Below are positions 23,886 through 31,512 of a stretch of 34,914 bases of DNA, in pieces. Both the position numbers and the translations under genes were made by a program. The stretch is taken from positions 1 to 34,914 of the forward strand of contig JAUWHW010000060.1 of assembly GCA_030605665.1 (NCBI GenBank). Direction: 5' to 3'. This DNA is from Dehalococcoidia bacterium (GTDB taxonomy: Bacteria > Chloroflexota > Dehalococcoidia > GIF9 > AB-539-J10). The notes beneath the pieces were generated by a model, which was given only the letters and a program-made list of their open reading frames with translations, made no database searches and had not been told where the DNA came from. Positions within the stretch are counted from its first letter, which is position 1. Each line of letters begins with the position of its first letter.

Positions 23886-25127
23886 ATGGAGTTTCATGTA
23901 GACTTAGGACCTCAATACGAGGGTGAGGTGATAAGGAAACAGGACCTCTATCTTGAGTTTGGTGGGCCAAAGGTGGCACATAAATTTGAGCTGGCAACTG
24001 TGAAGAGCCCAGAGGAAATAGAGAATGAGAAAGTAGAAGTTATCGGTCCTGATATAAGTGAATTGGAACCTTACGCTGAGGAGAAAGGGGGTGGGAGTTA
24101 CCCTATAGCTATTCTAGTCGATGTTGCTGGAGCAGAACTGGATAAGGATGCCGAAGCGATCATTGAGAGAAGAATTCATATGTTCACCAATTACACCGAA
24201 GGTTGGTATCACATGAATCAAAGGCAGGATGCCTGGTTAAGGATGAACAAAGACTGTGCCAAGAAAGGTTTCAATTCCTTAAAGGAATTGGGAGAAATCT
24301 ATAACTTCCTTTTCACCTCAGAGATGTCGATCATTGAAAAAATCCAAACCACTATTATCACCGATGAGGAAAAAGTGAAGGAGCTTCTCCCCCACGCTTT
24401 GCAGGTTTACAGCGCCAGAGATGAGAGGACAAGGACGTTACATGACGAGGATGTGGATACATTTTATGGCTGTGTTCTGTGCCAAAGCTTTGCCCCGACT
24501 CATATCTCCATCATAACCCCGGATAGAATTGCCAATTGTGGAGCCATAAACTGGTTCGACGGCAGAGCTGCTGCCAAAATCGACCCTGAGGGACCTATAT
24601 TTGCCATACCCAAAGGGGAGCTTATAGATTCCATAAAGGGTGAATACACGGGAGCGAATAAGGTGGAACAGGAAAGATCCCTGGGAACTTACGACAGGGT
24701 TTATCTCTACAGTGCTTTTGAGCACCCCCATACCTCCTGTGGCTGTTTTGAAGCCATTGTCTTCTATATTCCTGAGGTAGATGGATTTGGAGTGGTGCAT
24801 AGAGAGTTTAAAGGCGAGACTGTAATTGGAGAGACCTTTTCTCATATGGCCGGTGATACCTCCGGGGGGAGGCAAGTAGAAGGTCGCTTAGGAACGGGGC
24901 TGGAGCAAATGAGGTCTCCCAAGTTCATTCAGGCAGATGGAGGGAGAAAAAGGATAGTTTGGTTGCCCAAGGAGATAAAAGAGAGGTATAAAGAAGCTTT
25001 CGAAGCAGATGGAGTATACGACAAAATTCCCTCAGAAGAAGATGTTAAAAACACAGATGAGCTTCTAGAATTCCTGGAGAGGGCAGGACATCCCTGGATA
25101 AAAGGCGAGGTGGAGCTTCCAGAGTAA
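23886..25127 (+). CDS. cdhC: acetyl-CoA synthase beta subunit, short form
   Basis: This 413-residue enzyme joins methyl, CO and CoA at the Ni-Ni-[4Fe-4S] A-cluster. It is the short archaeal-like form without the N-terminal CODH-contacting region of bacterial AcsB (about 730 residues). A-cluster cysteines are seen at 196 and 199 (GCVLCQSFAPTH), 218 (IANCGAINWFDGRAAAKIDP) and 285 and 287 (TSCGCFE). The sixth conserved cysteine, nine residues after Cys199 in the well-known enzymes, is Ser208 (codon TCC at 24507-24509). The start follows GAAAGGAG. Downstream is acsC. Function is probable but the missing ligand leaves some doubt. Confidence 0.9.
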   Translation: MEFHVDLGPQYEGEVIRKQDLYLEFGGPKVAHKFELATVKSPEEIENEKVEVIGPDISELEPYAEEKGGGSYPIAILVDVAGAELDKDAEAIIERRIHMFTNYTEGWYHMNQRQDAWLRMNKDCAKKGFNSLKELGEIYNFLFTSEMSIIEKIQTTIITDEEKVKELLPHALQVYSARDERTRTLHDEDVDTFYGCVLCQSFAPTHISIITPDRIANCGAINWFDGRAAAKIDPEGPIFAIPKGELIDSIKGEYTGANKVEQERSLGTYDRVYLYSAFEHPHTSCGCFEAIVFYIPEVDGFGVVHREFKGETVIGETFSHMAGDTSGGRQVEGRLGTGLEQMRSPKFIQADGGRKRIVWLPKEIKERYKEAFEADGVYDKIPSEEDVKNTDELLEFLERAGHPWIKGEVELPE

Positions 25128-25223
25128 ACTGATAACACGCCATGGTATTGCGAGCATTTTGCTTAGTCACTGGCTGTATGAAGCCCTCCCTAAAAATATG
25201 AACGATAGCTTAGGAGGTTTGTT

Positions 25224-26591
25224 ATGCCGATTTCAGGGTCCGGAATTGTAAAGATGCTTCCTAATAGGAAAGGATGTAGGGAATGCGGCTTCCCTACCTG
25301 CTTTGCTTTCGCTATGAAACTAGCTTCGGGAGGAACTACTGTAGCTAAGTGCCCTTATCTCTCTGAGGAGACGAAAGCTAAACTAACAGATCTTCTAGCC
25401 CCGCCTCAGAAACTTGTTACCTTAGGCACAGGGGAGAATAAGCTAGAAATTGGGAATGAAGAGGTGCTATACCGTCACGAAAAGACATTTATCCATGAAC
25501 CAGGGATTGCTTTGCTCATTTCTGATAAGGAAAGTGATGAGGAAATTGAGGGAAAGATAAATAAAGTAAAGGAATTGCAATACCCTTGGGTAGGGTTAGT
25601 GCTGAGGGCAAATCTTTTGGCTCCTTACTTTGAATCAAAAGATAAGGCCAGGTTTGTAGCCGTGGTGAAGATACTTTACGAATCAATCGACTCGCCTCTG
25701 GTTATAATCTCAGAAGATATGGATGCTTTATTTGCTGCCAGGAATATATGCGCCGATAGGCAGCCCTTAATTTACCCTATAACCGAAGGGAAAATAGATA
25801 TGGCAATTCCCAAAATCAAGGAAAAACCTACTCCAGTAGGTGTTCGAGCTGAAAGTATAGAAGAGCTGGTGCCTTTAACCACTAAATTAAAGGAAGCTGA
25901 TATTACCCAGTTAGTCCTAGACCCAGGTTCTAAGGGTATACTGGAAGCTATAAAAGATCAAACACTTATTCGCAGAGCGGCTCTAAAGCAAACCTTCAGA
26001 CCCCTCGGTTACCCTACCATCGCCTTTCCTTGCTTCATGGCCAAAGGTAATCCGCTGAAGGAAATGCTTACTGCTTCCTTGTACGTAAATAAATATGCGG
26101 GCATTATTGTCCTTTCCGACCTTAATCCCAATCATATGCTTCCACTCCTGGTTCAGCGCCTTAATATTTATACCGACCCTCGCTTTCCTATGTCGGTGGA
26201 GGAGAAATACTATGAGATAGGAGAGCCCGATGAGGAGTCTCCAGTCCTTTTGACCTCAAACTGGGCCTTGACCTATTTCGTTGTAGCCTCAGCGATTGAG
26301 GCTACCAAAGTTTCCTCATTCCTCTTAGTGCAGGATGCGGAGGGACTTGGTGTTCTCACCGGTTGGGCAGCAGGCAAGATCAGTGGCACCACCGTGGCTA
26401 AGCTGGTTAAGAATTGCGGGATTGAAGGGAGAGTGAAGCATAGACAATTAGTTCTTCCGGGAAGGATAGCACGGATTTCAGGTGAAACAATGGAAGCTTT
26501 GGATTGGAAGTGGGAGGTAGTAGTTGGTCCTAGAGAAGCGACTGGAATAGGAGCCTTCCTTCCAGAGTTTGCTAAGAGTCTAAAGCAATGA
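25224..26591 (+). CDS. acsC: corrinoid/iron-sulfur protein large subunit (CODH/ACS gamma)
   Basis: The 455-residue protein has an N-terminal [4Fe-4S] domain with GCRECGFPTC and a distal KCPYL cysteine (residues 17-47), the low-potential cluster that reactivates cobalt. A TIM barrel and a C-terminal cobamide-binding domain follow, with LLVQDAEGLGVLTGWAAGKISG near residue 370 and VGPREATGIGAFLPEF at the end. It carries the methyl group between AcsE and CdhC together with AcsD. AGGAGG lies 6 bases before the ATG. Its stop overlaps the next nuoE-like ATG as ATGA. Confidence 0.92.
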   Translation: MPISGSGIVKMLPNRKGCRECGFPTCFAFAMKLASGGTTVAKCPYLSEETKAKLTDLLAPPQKLVTLGTGENKLEIGNEEVLYRHEKTFIHEPGIALLISDKESDEEIEGKINKVKELQYPWVGLVLRANLLAPYFESKDKARFVAVVKILYESIDSPLVIISEDMDALFAARNICADRQPLIYPITEGKIDMAIPKIKEKPTPVGVRAESIEELVPLTTKLKEADITQLVLDPGSKGILEAIKDQTLIRRAALKQTFRPLGYPTIAFPCFMAKGNPLKEMLTASLYVNKYAGIIVLSDLNPNHMLPLLVQRLNIYTDPRFPMSVEEKYYEIGEPDEESPVLLTSNWALTYFVVASAIEATKVSSFLLVQDAEGLGVLTGWAAGKISGTTVAKLVKNCGIEGRVKHRQLVLPGRIARISGETMEALDWKWEVVVGPREATGIGAFLPEFAKSLKQ

Positions 26592-27091
26592 CTGTGAAGG
26601 AGAAAGACCAATTAGCCCAGATTTTAGGCAAATATAAAAGCGAGAAAAGAAAGTTAATTTCCTTGTTGCAAGAAATTCAAGAAAAACTGGGATATCTCCC
26701 CAGGAAGGCGATGTTAGAGATTGCTAGTTTTCTGCATATACCAGAGGTTGAGGTTTATGGAGTGGCTACTTTTTATAACCAGTTTCGTTTCACTCCTTTA
26801 GGAAAGCACCATGCTAGGATTTGCATGGGAACTGCTTGCCATTTGCGGGGAGGCAAGCTGATCTTAGAAGCTCTGGAGAGGGAAATTGACATCAAGGTAG
26901 GAGAAACTACCGAGGATGGCAATTTCAGCTTAGAGCGAGTCGCTTGCATTGGTTGCTGCATGCTGGCTCCAGTAATGGTAATAGGGGATAAAATTTATCC
27001 TAAAATGACGCCTTTTAGGGTGGAGGAGGCTTTAGTACCTTATAAGCAGGAAATTGAGAAACAGAGCACAAACAAGGAGCAAGCTTCCTGA
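26588..27091 (+). CDS. NuoE/HoxE-like [2Fe-2S] subunit (second copy)
   Basis: This 167-residue paralogue of the gene at 20288 has the same layout: helical KLGYLPRKAMLEIASFLHIPEVEVYG, GVATFYNQFRFTPLGKH, then cluster ligands CMGTAC and CIGCC. The ATG overlaps the acsC stop (ATGA), showing translational coupling to the corrinoid protein. The C-terminus (KQEIEKQSTNKEQAS) is a charged tail absent from the first copy. It would serve the NuoF-like protein encoded 130 bases further on. Confidence 0.9.
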   Translation: MTVKEKDQLAQILGKYKSEKRKLISLLQEIQEKLGYLPRKAMLEIASFLHIPEVEVYGVATFYNQFRFTPLGKHHARICMGTACHLRGGKLILEALEREIDIKVGETTEDGNFSLERVACIGCCMLAPVMVIGDKIYPKMTPFRVEEALVPYKQEIEKQSTNKEQAS

Positions 27092-27104
27092 CGAGCCATA
27101 ACAT

Positions 27105-27129
27105 GACCTGCAAGAGTTTAGGTCTTTTT
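27105..27129 (+). terminator. weak terminator-like hairpin
   Basis: GACCT (27105-27109) pairs with AGGTC (27120-27124) and five T residues follow. The 5-bp stem is short, so partial or no termination is possible. Confidence 0.3.
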
Positions 27130-27171
27130 GTCCCCCTGACTTTGAATTCTGCCAACAGGAAGGAATTAAAT

Positions 27172-27206
27172 GAAGAATCTCAGATTCTTCGCTATGCCTA
27201 GAATGA
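27172..27206. repeat. short REP-like inverted repeat
   Basis: GAAGAATCT and AGATTCTTC form a 9-bp perfect palindrome around one base (27172-27190), followed by CGCTATGCCTAGAATGA. It resembles dispersed GATTCTTCGCT...AGAATGA intergenic elements of many bacterial genomes. It lies 16 bases before the second nuoF-like gene and may have been inserted into the operon. Confidence 0.5.
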
Positions 27207-27221
27207 TGGTGCACTACCAAG

Positions 27222-29129
27222 ATGACTTTTGAGGAGATTAGCAATAAGGCGAAATCCGAATGGGAAGCTATGCAGAACAGCACCTACATCCTTATTGGCA
27301 CGGCTACTTGTGGTAGAGCAGCAGGCGCTATGGCAACCATTGAAGCCCTTGAAGAAGAGTTGGCACGGCGAGGTATCGAGGTTACAATCACTAAAGTTGG
27401 TTGCATGGGATTGTGTTACGCCGAGCCCTTGGTCACTATATCCAAACCTGGTTCCTTGCGCATCGTCTACCACAATGTGACCCCTGAGATTGTCCCCCGT
27501 ATTGTGGGGGGTTATATTATAACTGATGACCCCTGCCTTGAGCTTGCCTTAGGCATACTTGAGGGGGATGGAGAAGAAGCCCCCTACATCCCGGAACTTC
27601 CTAGGTTTGAACACGAGCTTCGTCTGGTATTGCGCCGCTGCGGCTATATCAACCCTGAGAATATAAATCACTACATCGCCAATGGGGGCTATGCTGCCCT
27701 AGAGAAAGCACTAAGGAGGCCGCCTGAGAAGATAATTGAGGAGGTAAAAAGGTCGGGGCTTCGAGGACGAGGTGGTGCTGGATTTCCCACAGGGCGAAAG
27801 TGGGAGCTATGCCACAATGCCCCACGCAGACCTAAGTATATCATATGTAATGCCGATGAGGGAGATCCCGGTGCCTTTATGGACCGAGTCGTTTTGGAAA
27901 GTGACCCACATCAAGTTATCGAGGGGATGATTACTGCGGGTTATGCCATGGATGCCAGGCAGGGCTATATCTATGTCCGCGCTGAATATCCTTTAGCTAT
28001 CGAGCGTGTGCAAATTGCCTTAAAGCAAGCAGAGGAACTAAGTTTCCTGGGTGATAATATCTTGGGCAGCGGTTTTAATTTCCATATCGAGATAGCAATA
28101 GGGGCAGGTGCTTTCGTCTCTGGTGAAGCGACGGCATTGGTCGCGGCTATGGAAGGGAGGAGAAGTGAACCTAGACCAAGGCCTCCTCGTCTTACAGAGG
28201 CTGGCTTATGGGGTAAGCCTACCCTACTAAACAATGTCAAGACTTTTGCTAACATTCCCTTGATAATTGAGAGAGGGGCGGATTGGTTTGCCTCCATTGG
28301 CACGGAAGGAAGCAAGGGCACAGCAGTATTTACCCTGGCAGGCAAGGTAGCCAATGCTGGACTGACTGAAGTGCTTATGGGCACAACCCTGCGTGAGCTC
28401 ATCTATGATATCGGTGGCGCAATTGCTAAAGATAAGCCATTTAAAGCAGTACAAATAGGAGGTCCCTCAGGCGGTTGCCTCCCCGAGAGCTTGCTCGACA
28501 CCTCTATCGACTTTGATTCTCTTACTGAGGCTGGTTCGATGATGGGCTCGGGGGGCATGATTGTCATGGATGAGGATAACTGCATGGTTGATGCTGCACG
28601 CTTCTTCCTCGACTTCACCACAAGGGAATCCTGTGGCAAGTGCACCCTGTGTCGGCTGGGGACTTTGCAGGTGCTTCGGATTCTGGAAGCTATTACCGCT
28701 GGCAAGGGTGAAATCGAGGATCTTGACCTCCTCCTCGAGTTAGCTCAAGATGTAAAAGCAGGTTCGCTTTGTAACTTGGGGAGAACAGCGCCTAATCCCG
28801 TCCTTACTACCCTGCGCTACTTCCGAGACGAGTACGAAGCTCATATACTGGAGAAGCGATGCCCTGCGAAAGTTTGTCCTGAACTCACTGCCTATTACAT
28901 CCTTCCAGACAAGTGTGATAGAGCCTGTGAGCATTGTGTGCTGACTTGCCCGACTGAGGCAATCAAAGGTGAGAAGGGAGAGATAAAGGTTATAGATCAG
29001 GAAAAGTGTGTTAAGTGTGGCACATGTTTAGATGTTTGCCCTCCCGAGTATAATGCGGTGATAAAGTTCTCACCAATTAGCTTGCTTCCTTCGTCAGATT
29101 TACCTAAGGAGAAGAGTGAGGTGAAATGA
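27222..29129 (+). CDS. NuoF/HoxF-like NAD(P)H-binding flavoprotein (second copy)
   Basis: This 635-residue paralogue of the gene at 20756 has the same four-part layout: N-terminal [2Fe-2S] domain (TATCGRAAGA, VGCMGLC), FMN/NADH core (LRGRGGAGFPTGRKW near residue 178, NADEGDPGAFMDRV), ESCGKCTLC near residue 468, and a C-terminal ferredoxin part from about 563. In that ferredoxin the first motif is CDRACEHCVLTC, with three residues between the first two cysteines instead of two. No clear Shine-Dalgarno site precedes the ATG. Its codon use is more GC-rich than the first copy. The stop overlaps the start of cooC (ATGA). Confidence 0.9.
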   Translation: MTFEEISNKAKSEWEAMQNSTYILIGTATCGRAAGAMATIEALEEELARRGIEVTITKVGCMGLCYAEPLVTISKPGSLRIVYHNVTPEIVPRIVGGYIITDDPCLELALGILEGDGEEAPYIPELPRFEHELRLVLRRCGYINPENINHYIANGGYAALEKALRRPPEKIIEEVKRSGLRGRGGAGFPTGRKWELCHNAPRRPKYIICNADEGDPGAFMDRVVLESDPHQVIEGMITAGYAMDARQGYIYVRAEYPLAIERVQIALKQAEELSFLGDNILGSGFNFHIEIAIGAGAFVSGEATALVAAMEGRRSEPRPRPPRLTEAGLWGKPTLLNNVKTFANIPLIIERGADWFASIGTEGSKGTAVFTLAGKVANAGLTEVLMGTTLRELIYDIGGAIAKDKPFKAVQIGGPSGGCLPESLLDTSIDFDSLTEAGSMMGSGGMIVMDEDNCMVDAARFFLDFTTRESCGKCTLCRLGTLQVLRILEAITAGKGEIEDLDLLLELAQDVKAGSLCNLGRTAPNPVLTTLRYFRDEYEAHILEKRCPAKVCPELTAYYILPDKCDRACEHCVLTCPTEAIKGEKGEIKVIDQEKCVKCGTCLDVCPPEYNAVIKFSPISLLPSSDLPKEKSEVK

Positions 29130-29893
29130 CCAAGACAATTGCCATTGCAGGAAAAGGTGGAACGGGCAAAACCGCTATTGCCGCTTTGCTTATAAAGCTC
29201 CTTTCTCAAAAGGGGTTGGTTCTGGCTGTCGATGCTGACCCTAGCACCAATCTTAACCAAGCTCTGGGTTTGCCGCTAGATGAAAAAAGAACTGTGGGCA
29301 AGATAAGGGAAAGGATAATCGAGGACATGTCAAGGGGACGTCTTAGCCCCTCGATTGCCAAGCAGGAATACCTGTTTGGCAAAATATTGGAATCCTTAGT
29401 AGAATCCAAGGGATTTGATCTTTTAGCTATGGGGCGCCCAGAGGGTCCTGGGTGTTACTGTGCGCCTAATGAGTTCCTACGGACATCCCTGGATCAGTTA
29501 GTAAAATCTTATAAATATAGCTATATCGTTATGGACTGTGAGGCGGGCATGGAGCACATCAGCCGCCAAACAACCAGAGATATTGATGTCCTGCTTATCA
29601 TGTCTGACCCTACCACAAGAGGAATCACTGTAGCAGCTCGAATAAAAGAGCTTATCAAGGAGTTAAGGACAACGGTTGGGAAAATCTGTCTTGTGGTTAA
29701 TCGGGTGAATGATAAGCTTCCCCCAGAAATAGAAAAGCTAGTCGCTGATTTCGGACTTGAACTTATTGCCACCATATCCGAAGATCCCTACATCGCTGCT
29801 CTTGAGATAAAAGGAGCACCTCTTATAGATCTTCCCAAAGATTCTCCCCTTCAATTGGAGGTGAAAGAAGTGGCGAACTTGCTTCAACTATAA
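29126..29893 (+). CDS. cooC: CooC/AcsF-type nickel-insertion ATPase (second copy)
   Basis: This 255-residue MinD/CooC-class ATPase has GKGGTGKT at residues 9-16, LAVDADPSTNL, GPGCYCAPNEFL with the metal-binding CxC, and MDCEAGMEHISR. Its ATG overlaps the nuoF-like stop, so it is made as part of the same operon. Sequence differs clearly from the copy at 14426, so the two may serve different Ni sites: the CODH C-cluster and the ACS A-cluster. That division is inference. Confidence 0.9.
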   Translation: MTKTIAIAGKGGTGKTAIAALLIKLLSQKGLVLAVDADPSTNLNQALGLPLDEKRTVGKIRERIIEDMSRGRLSPSIAKQEYLFGKILESLVESKGFDLLAMGRPEGPGCYCAPNEFLRTSLDQLVKSYKYSYIVMDCEAGMEHISRQTTRDIDVLLIMSDPTTRGITVAARIKELIKELRTTVGKICLVVNRVNDKLPPEIEKLVADFGLELIATISEDPYIAALEIKGAPLIDLPKDSPLQLEVKEVANLLQL

Positions 29894-29914
29894 CAAGAGT
29901 GCAGATTCGCCATT

Positions 29915-29943
29915 TTGATAAGCTTTGTCCTAATAAGTTAAAA
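29915..29943 (+). promoter_or_regulatory. weak promoter candidate before the cNMP-domain gene
   Basis: TTGATA (29915-29920) and TTAAAA (29938-29943) are 17 bases apart. The -10 match is poor. Confidence 0.25.
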
Positions 29944-29995
29944 TTGCGTACTTAGCAACAACAAGTTAAGAATTCAAAAGGAGGTGGTAGCAATA

Positions 29996-30475
29996 ATGGT
30001 ATCAGTTGAGATGTTAAAAGATTTTCAGTTATTTGAAGGTTTGGATGAAGGTGAGCTAGTGGAGATAGCCAAACTTTGCCGCCAGCGGAGCTATGAAGAG
30101 GGTTCCGTTATTTTTACGGCGGGTGGCTCAGCAACAGATATTTATCTTCTCGAAGATGGTGAGGTTAACATACAGGTTGAACTCGTCATCTATGACTTGG
30201 AAGCAAGAGCAAGCGTCTACACAGTAAGAAAAGGTGAAACCTTCGCTTGGTCAGCTTTGGTACCACCGCATAAATTGACAGCATCAGCAAGATGTCAGCA
30301 AAAGACCGAGGTCATCACTATAAATGGCAAAGATTTGATGAACATCTTAAAGAAGAATAACCATATAGGCTATATGGTCATGCAAAACCTCAGCAAAGTT
30401 ATAAGCTCGAGACTTGCTGCTACCATGATAACACTGAGACATCAGGTCCAGAGAGCCTCTGCGAGCAAGGTATAG
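29996..30475 (+). CDS. stand-alone cyclic-nucleotide-binding (Crp-type) domain protein
   Basis: This 159-residue protein is a single cNMP-binding beta-barrel domain: MLKDFQLFEGLDEGELVEIAKLC, then YEEGSVIFTAGGSATDIYLLEDGEVNIQ, and GETFAWSALVPPHKLTASARC, which is the phosphate-cassette region. The canonical GE...RxA cassette is altered (GETFAWSAL...SAR). A C-terminal helix follows but there is no helix-turn-helix, so it is not a complete Crp/CooA regulator. I chose ATG 29996, 11 bases after AAGGAGG; GTG 29984 overlaps the site. Position directly after the CODH/ACS cluster suggests a sensing or regulatory role. Confidence 0.75.
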   Translation: MVSVEMLKDFQLFEGLDEGELVEIAKLCRQRSYEEGSVIFTAGGSATDIYLLEDGEVNIQVELVIYDLEARASVYTVRKGETFAWSALVPPHKLTASARCQQKTEVITINGKDLMNILKKNNHIGYMVMQNLSKVISSRLAATMITLRHQVQRASASKV

Positions 30476-30534
30476 AGATATGCGTTACTCTCAATGCTCT
30501 TTCAAAAGGATAACAATAAATAAGGAGGAAAGGA

Positions 30535-30735
30535 ATGAATGGGCAAGTGCCAAAACCCTTTGAAGAGATTCTAGGATATCTCGAAGGTGAGAAGAAAATA
30601 GTTCTGATGGGGTATGGAGGATGCACTACAACCTTTCACACAGATGGTATAAAAAAAATAAATGATATGATGGTTGAACCGCATCTCTTTATAGAGACAG
30701 CAGGTCTTCTACCTCGCCCTAAATTAGCAGGATAA
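30535..30735 (+). CDS. 66-aa protein resembling the N-terminus of MetV
   Basis: The product starts with PFEEILGYLEGEKKIVLMGYGGC, which resembles the first residues of MetV and MTHFR C-terminal-domain proteins, where a GCGGC-V-x-x-C cluster motif follows. Here only one cysteine of that motif remains (GGCTTTF). The rest of the MetV domain is missing; the chain ends PHLFIETAGLLPRPKLAG. A strong AAGGAGG precedes the ATG, and the next gene starts one base after the stop, so it looks expressed rather than dead. It may be a short accessory protein or a remnant of metV. Confidence 0.55.
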   Translation: MNGQVPKPFEEILGYLEGEKKIVLMGYGGCTTTFHTDGIKKINDMMVEPHLFIETAGLLPRPKLAG

Positions 30736-30736
30736 A

Positions 30737-31369
30737 ATGGAAAGTCAGCATTCTTCATTACCTAATATTCAAGGCCAGGCTTATGAGCTTGCTTATAGAC
30801 TTGCTTGTGAGCAACTGGCAAGTATGGATGTAAAAGAACTGTGCCGCAAAGCTGGTGTGCAACGTGTAGATTTCAACAAGATAATCATTGAGTATTTGAA
30901 CCAGTCATATCTTGTCACCCTTCCAGAGGGTGAAATTTCTTTAAGGGATGGTGAAGAAAAGGTTCCGTTAAGGGACAAGATCTTGATACTTCACTATTTA
31001 ACCTTGGCAAAAGGTACCCCCGCTACTAATAGATTGATCACTTTTAAGCAGCTAGCGGCAGGCACTAGCTACTTCCCTGCATTTTCTCAAAGGACTATAA
31101 AGCCTCTCTTAAACCACTTTGGCAAGGAGCCTGAGCTACTAGTAGATGCCGCGGTAAAACTGGGCGGCCATAAGGCAAGTTACGGGGATGTATCTGTGAC
31201 CATCAACGCTTTCAGCCGTGTGCCTGTAACTATAGCCCTATGGAAAGGTGATAATGAATTTGTTCCCGGGGGAAGCATAATGTTTGATAGCAGTATCTCT
31301 GATTACCTCTCCACCGAGGATGTGAGTGTGCTTTGTGAAACTATCAGTTGGAGGTTAGCTAATCCTTAA
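30737..31369 (+). CDS. DUF3786 domain protein
   Basis: This 210-residue protein resembles DUF3786 proteins, found in anaerobes near CODH/ACS and corrinoid genes. The C-terminal block, PGGSIMFDSSISDYLSTEDVSVLCE, is the most recognisable part. ILHYLTLAKGTPATNRLITFKQLAAG in the middle is another conserved piece. Many family members carry an extra iron-sulfur domain, absent here. It starts one base after the 66-residue ORF, so the two are probably co-translated. Function is unknown; context suggests a role with corrinoid or C1 metabolism. Confidence 0.75.
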   Translation: MESQHSSLPNIQGQAYELAYRLACEQLASMDVKELCRKAGVQRVDFNKIIIEYLNQSYLVTLPEGEISLRDGEEKVPLRDKILILHYLTLAKGTPATNRLITFKQLAAGTSYFPAFSQRTIKPLLNHFGKEPELLVDAAVKLGGHKASYGDVSVTINAFSRVPVTIALWKGDNEFVPGGSIMFDSSISDYLSTEDVSVLCETISWRLANP

Positions 31370-31463
31370 AACAAATTAAGGAGATGGTAAATGGAACTAA
31401 AGGAACGCTATCTTGTGATGTTTTTGATTGCCATGTTACCTTAAACATTTGACGATTTAGACT

Positions 31464-31492
31464 TTGCTCCATTAGACTTAGAATGATACAAT
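31464..31492 (+). promoter_or_regulatory. candidate promoter of acsA
   Basis: TTGCTC (31464-31469) and TACAAT (31487-31492) are 17 bases apart. The start would be near 31499, 14 bases before the ATG at 31513, with AAGGGGG in between. Confidence 0.5.
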
Positions 31493-31512
31493 AGTAAAAA
31501 AAGGGGGTACTT

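Noticed and set aside
25128..25223. ATTGCGAGCA-like string as another REP remnant between cdhC and acsC
   Set aside because: No matching second arm is found; similarity is too weak.
31370..31512. Short frames after the DUF3786 gene (22 codons after AAGGAG, and a 17-codon hydrophobic one)
   Set aside because: They are too short and overlap each other; the region is better explained as leader and promoter of acsA.
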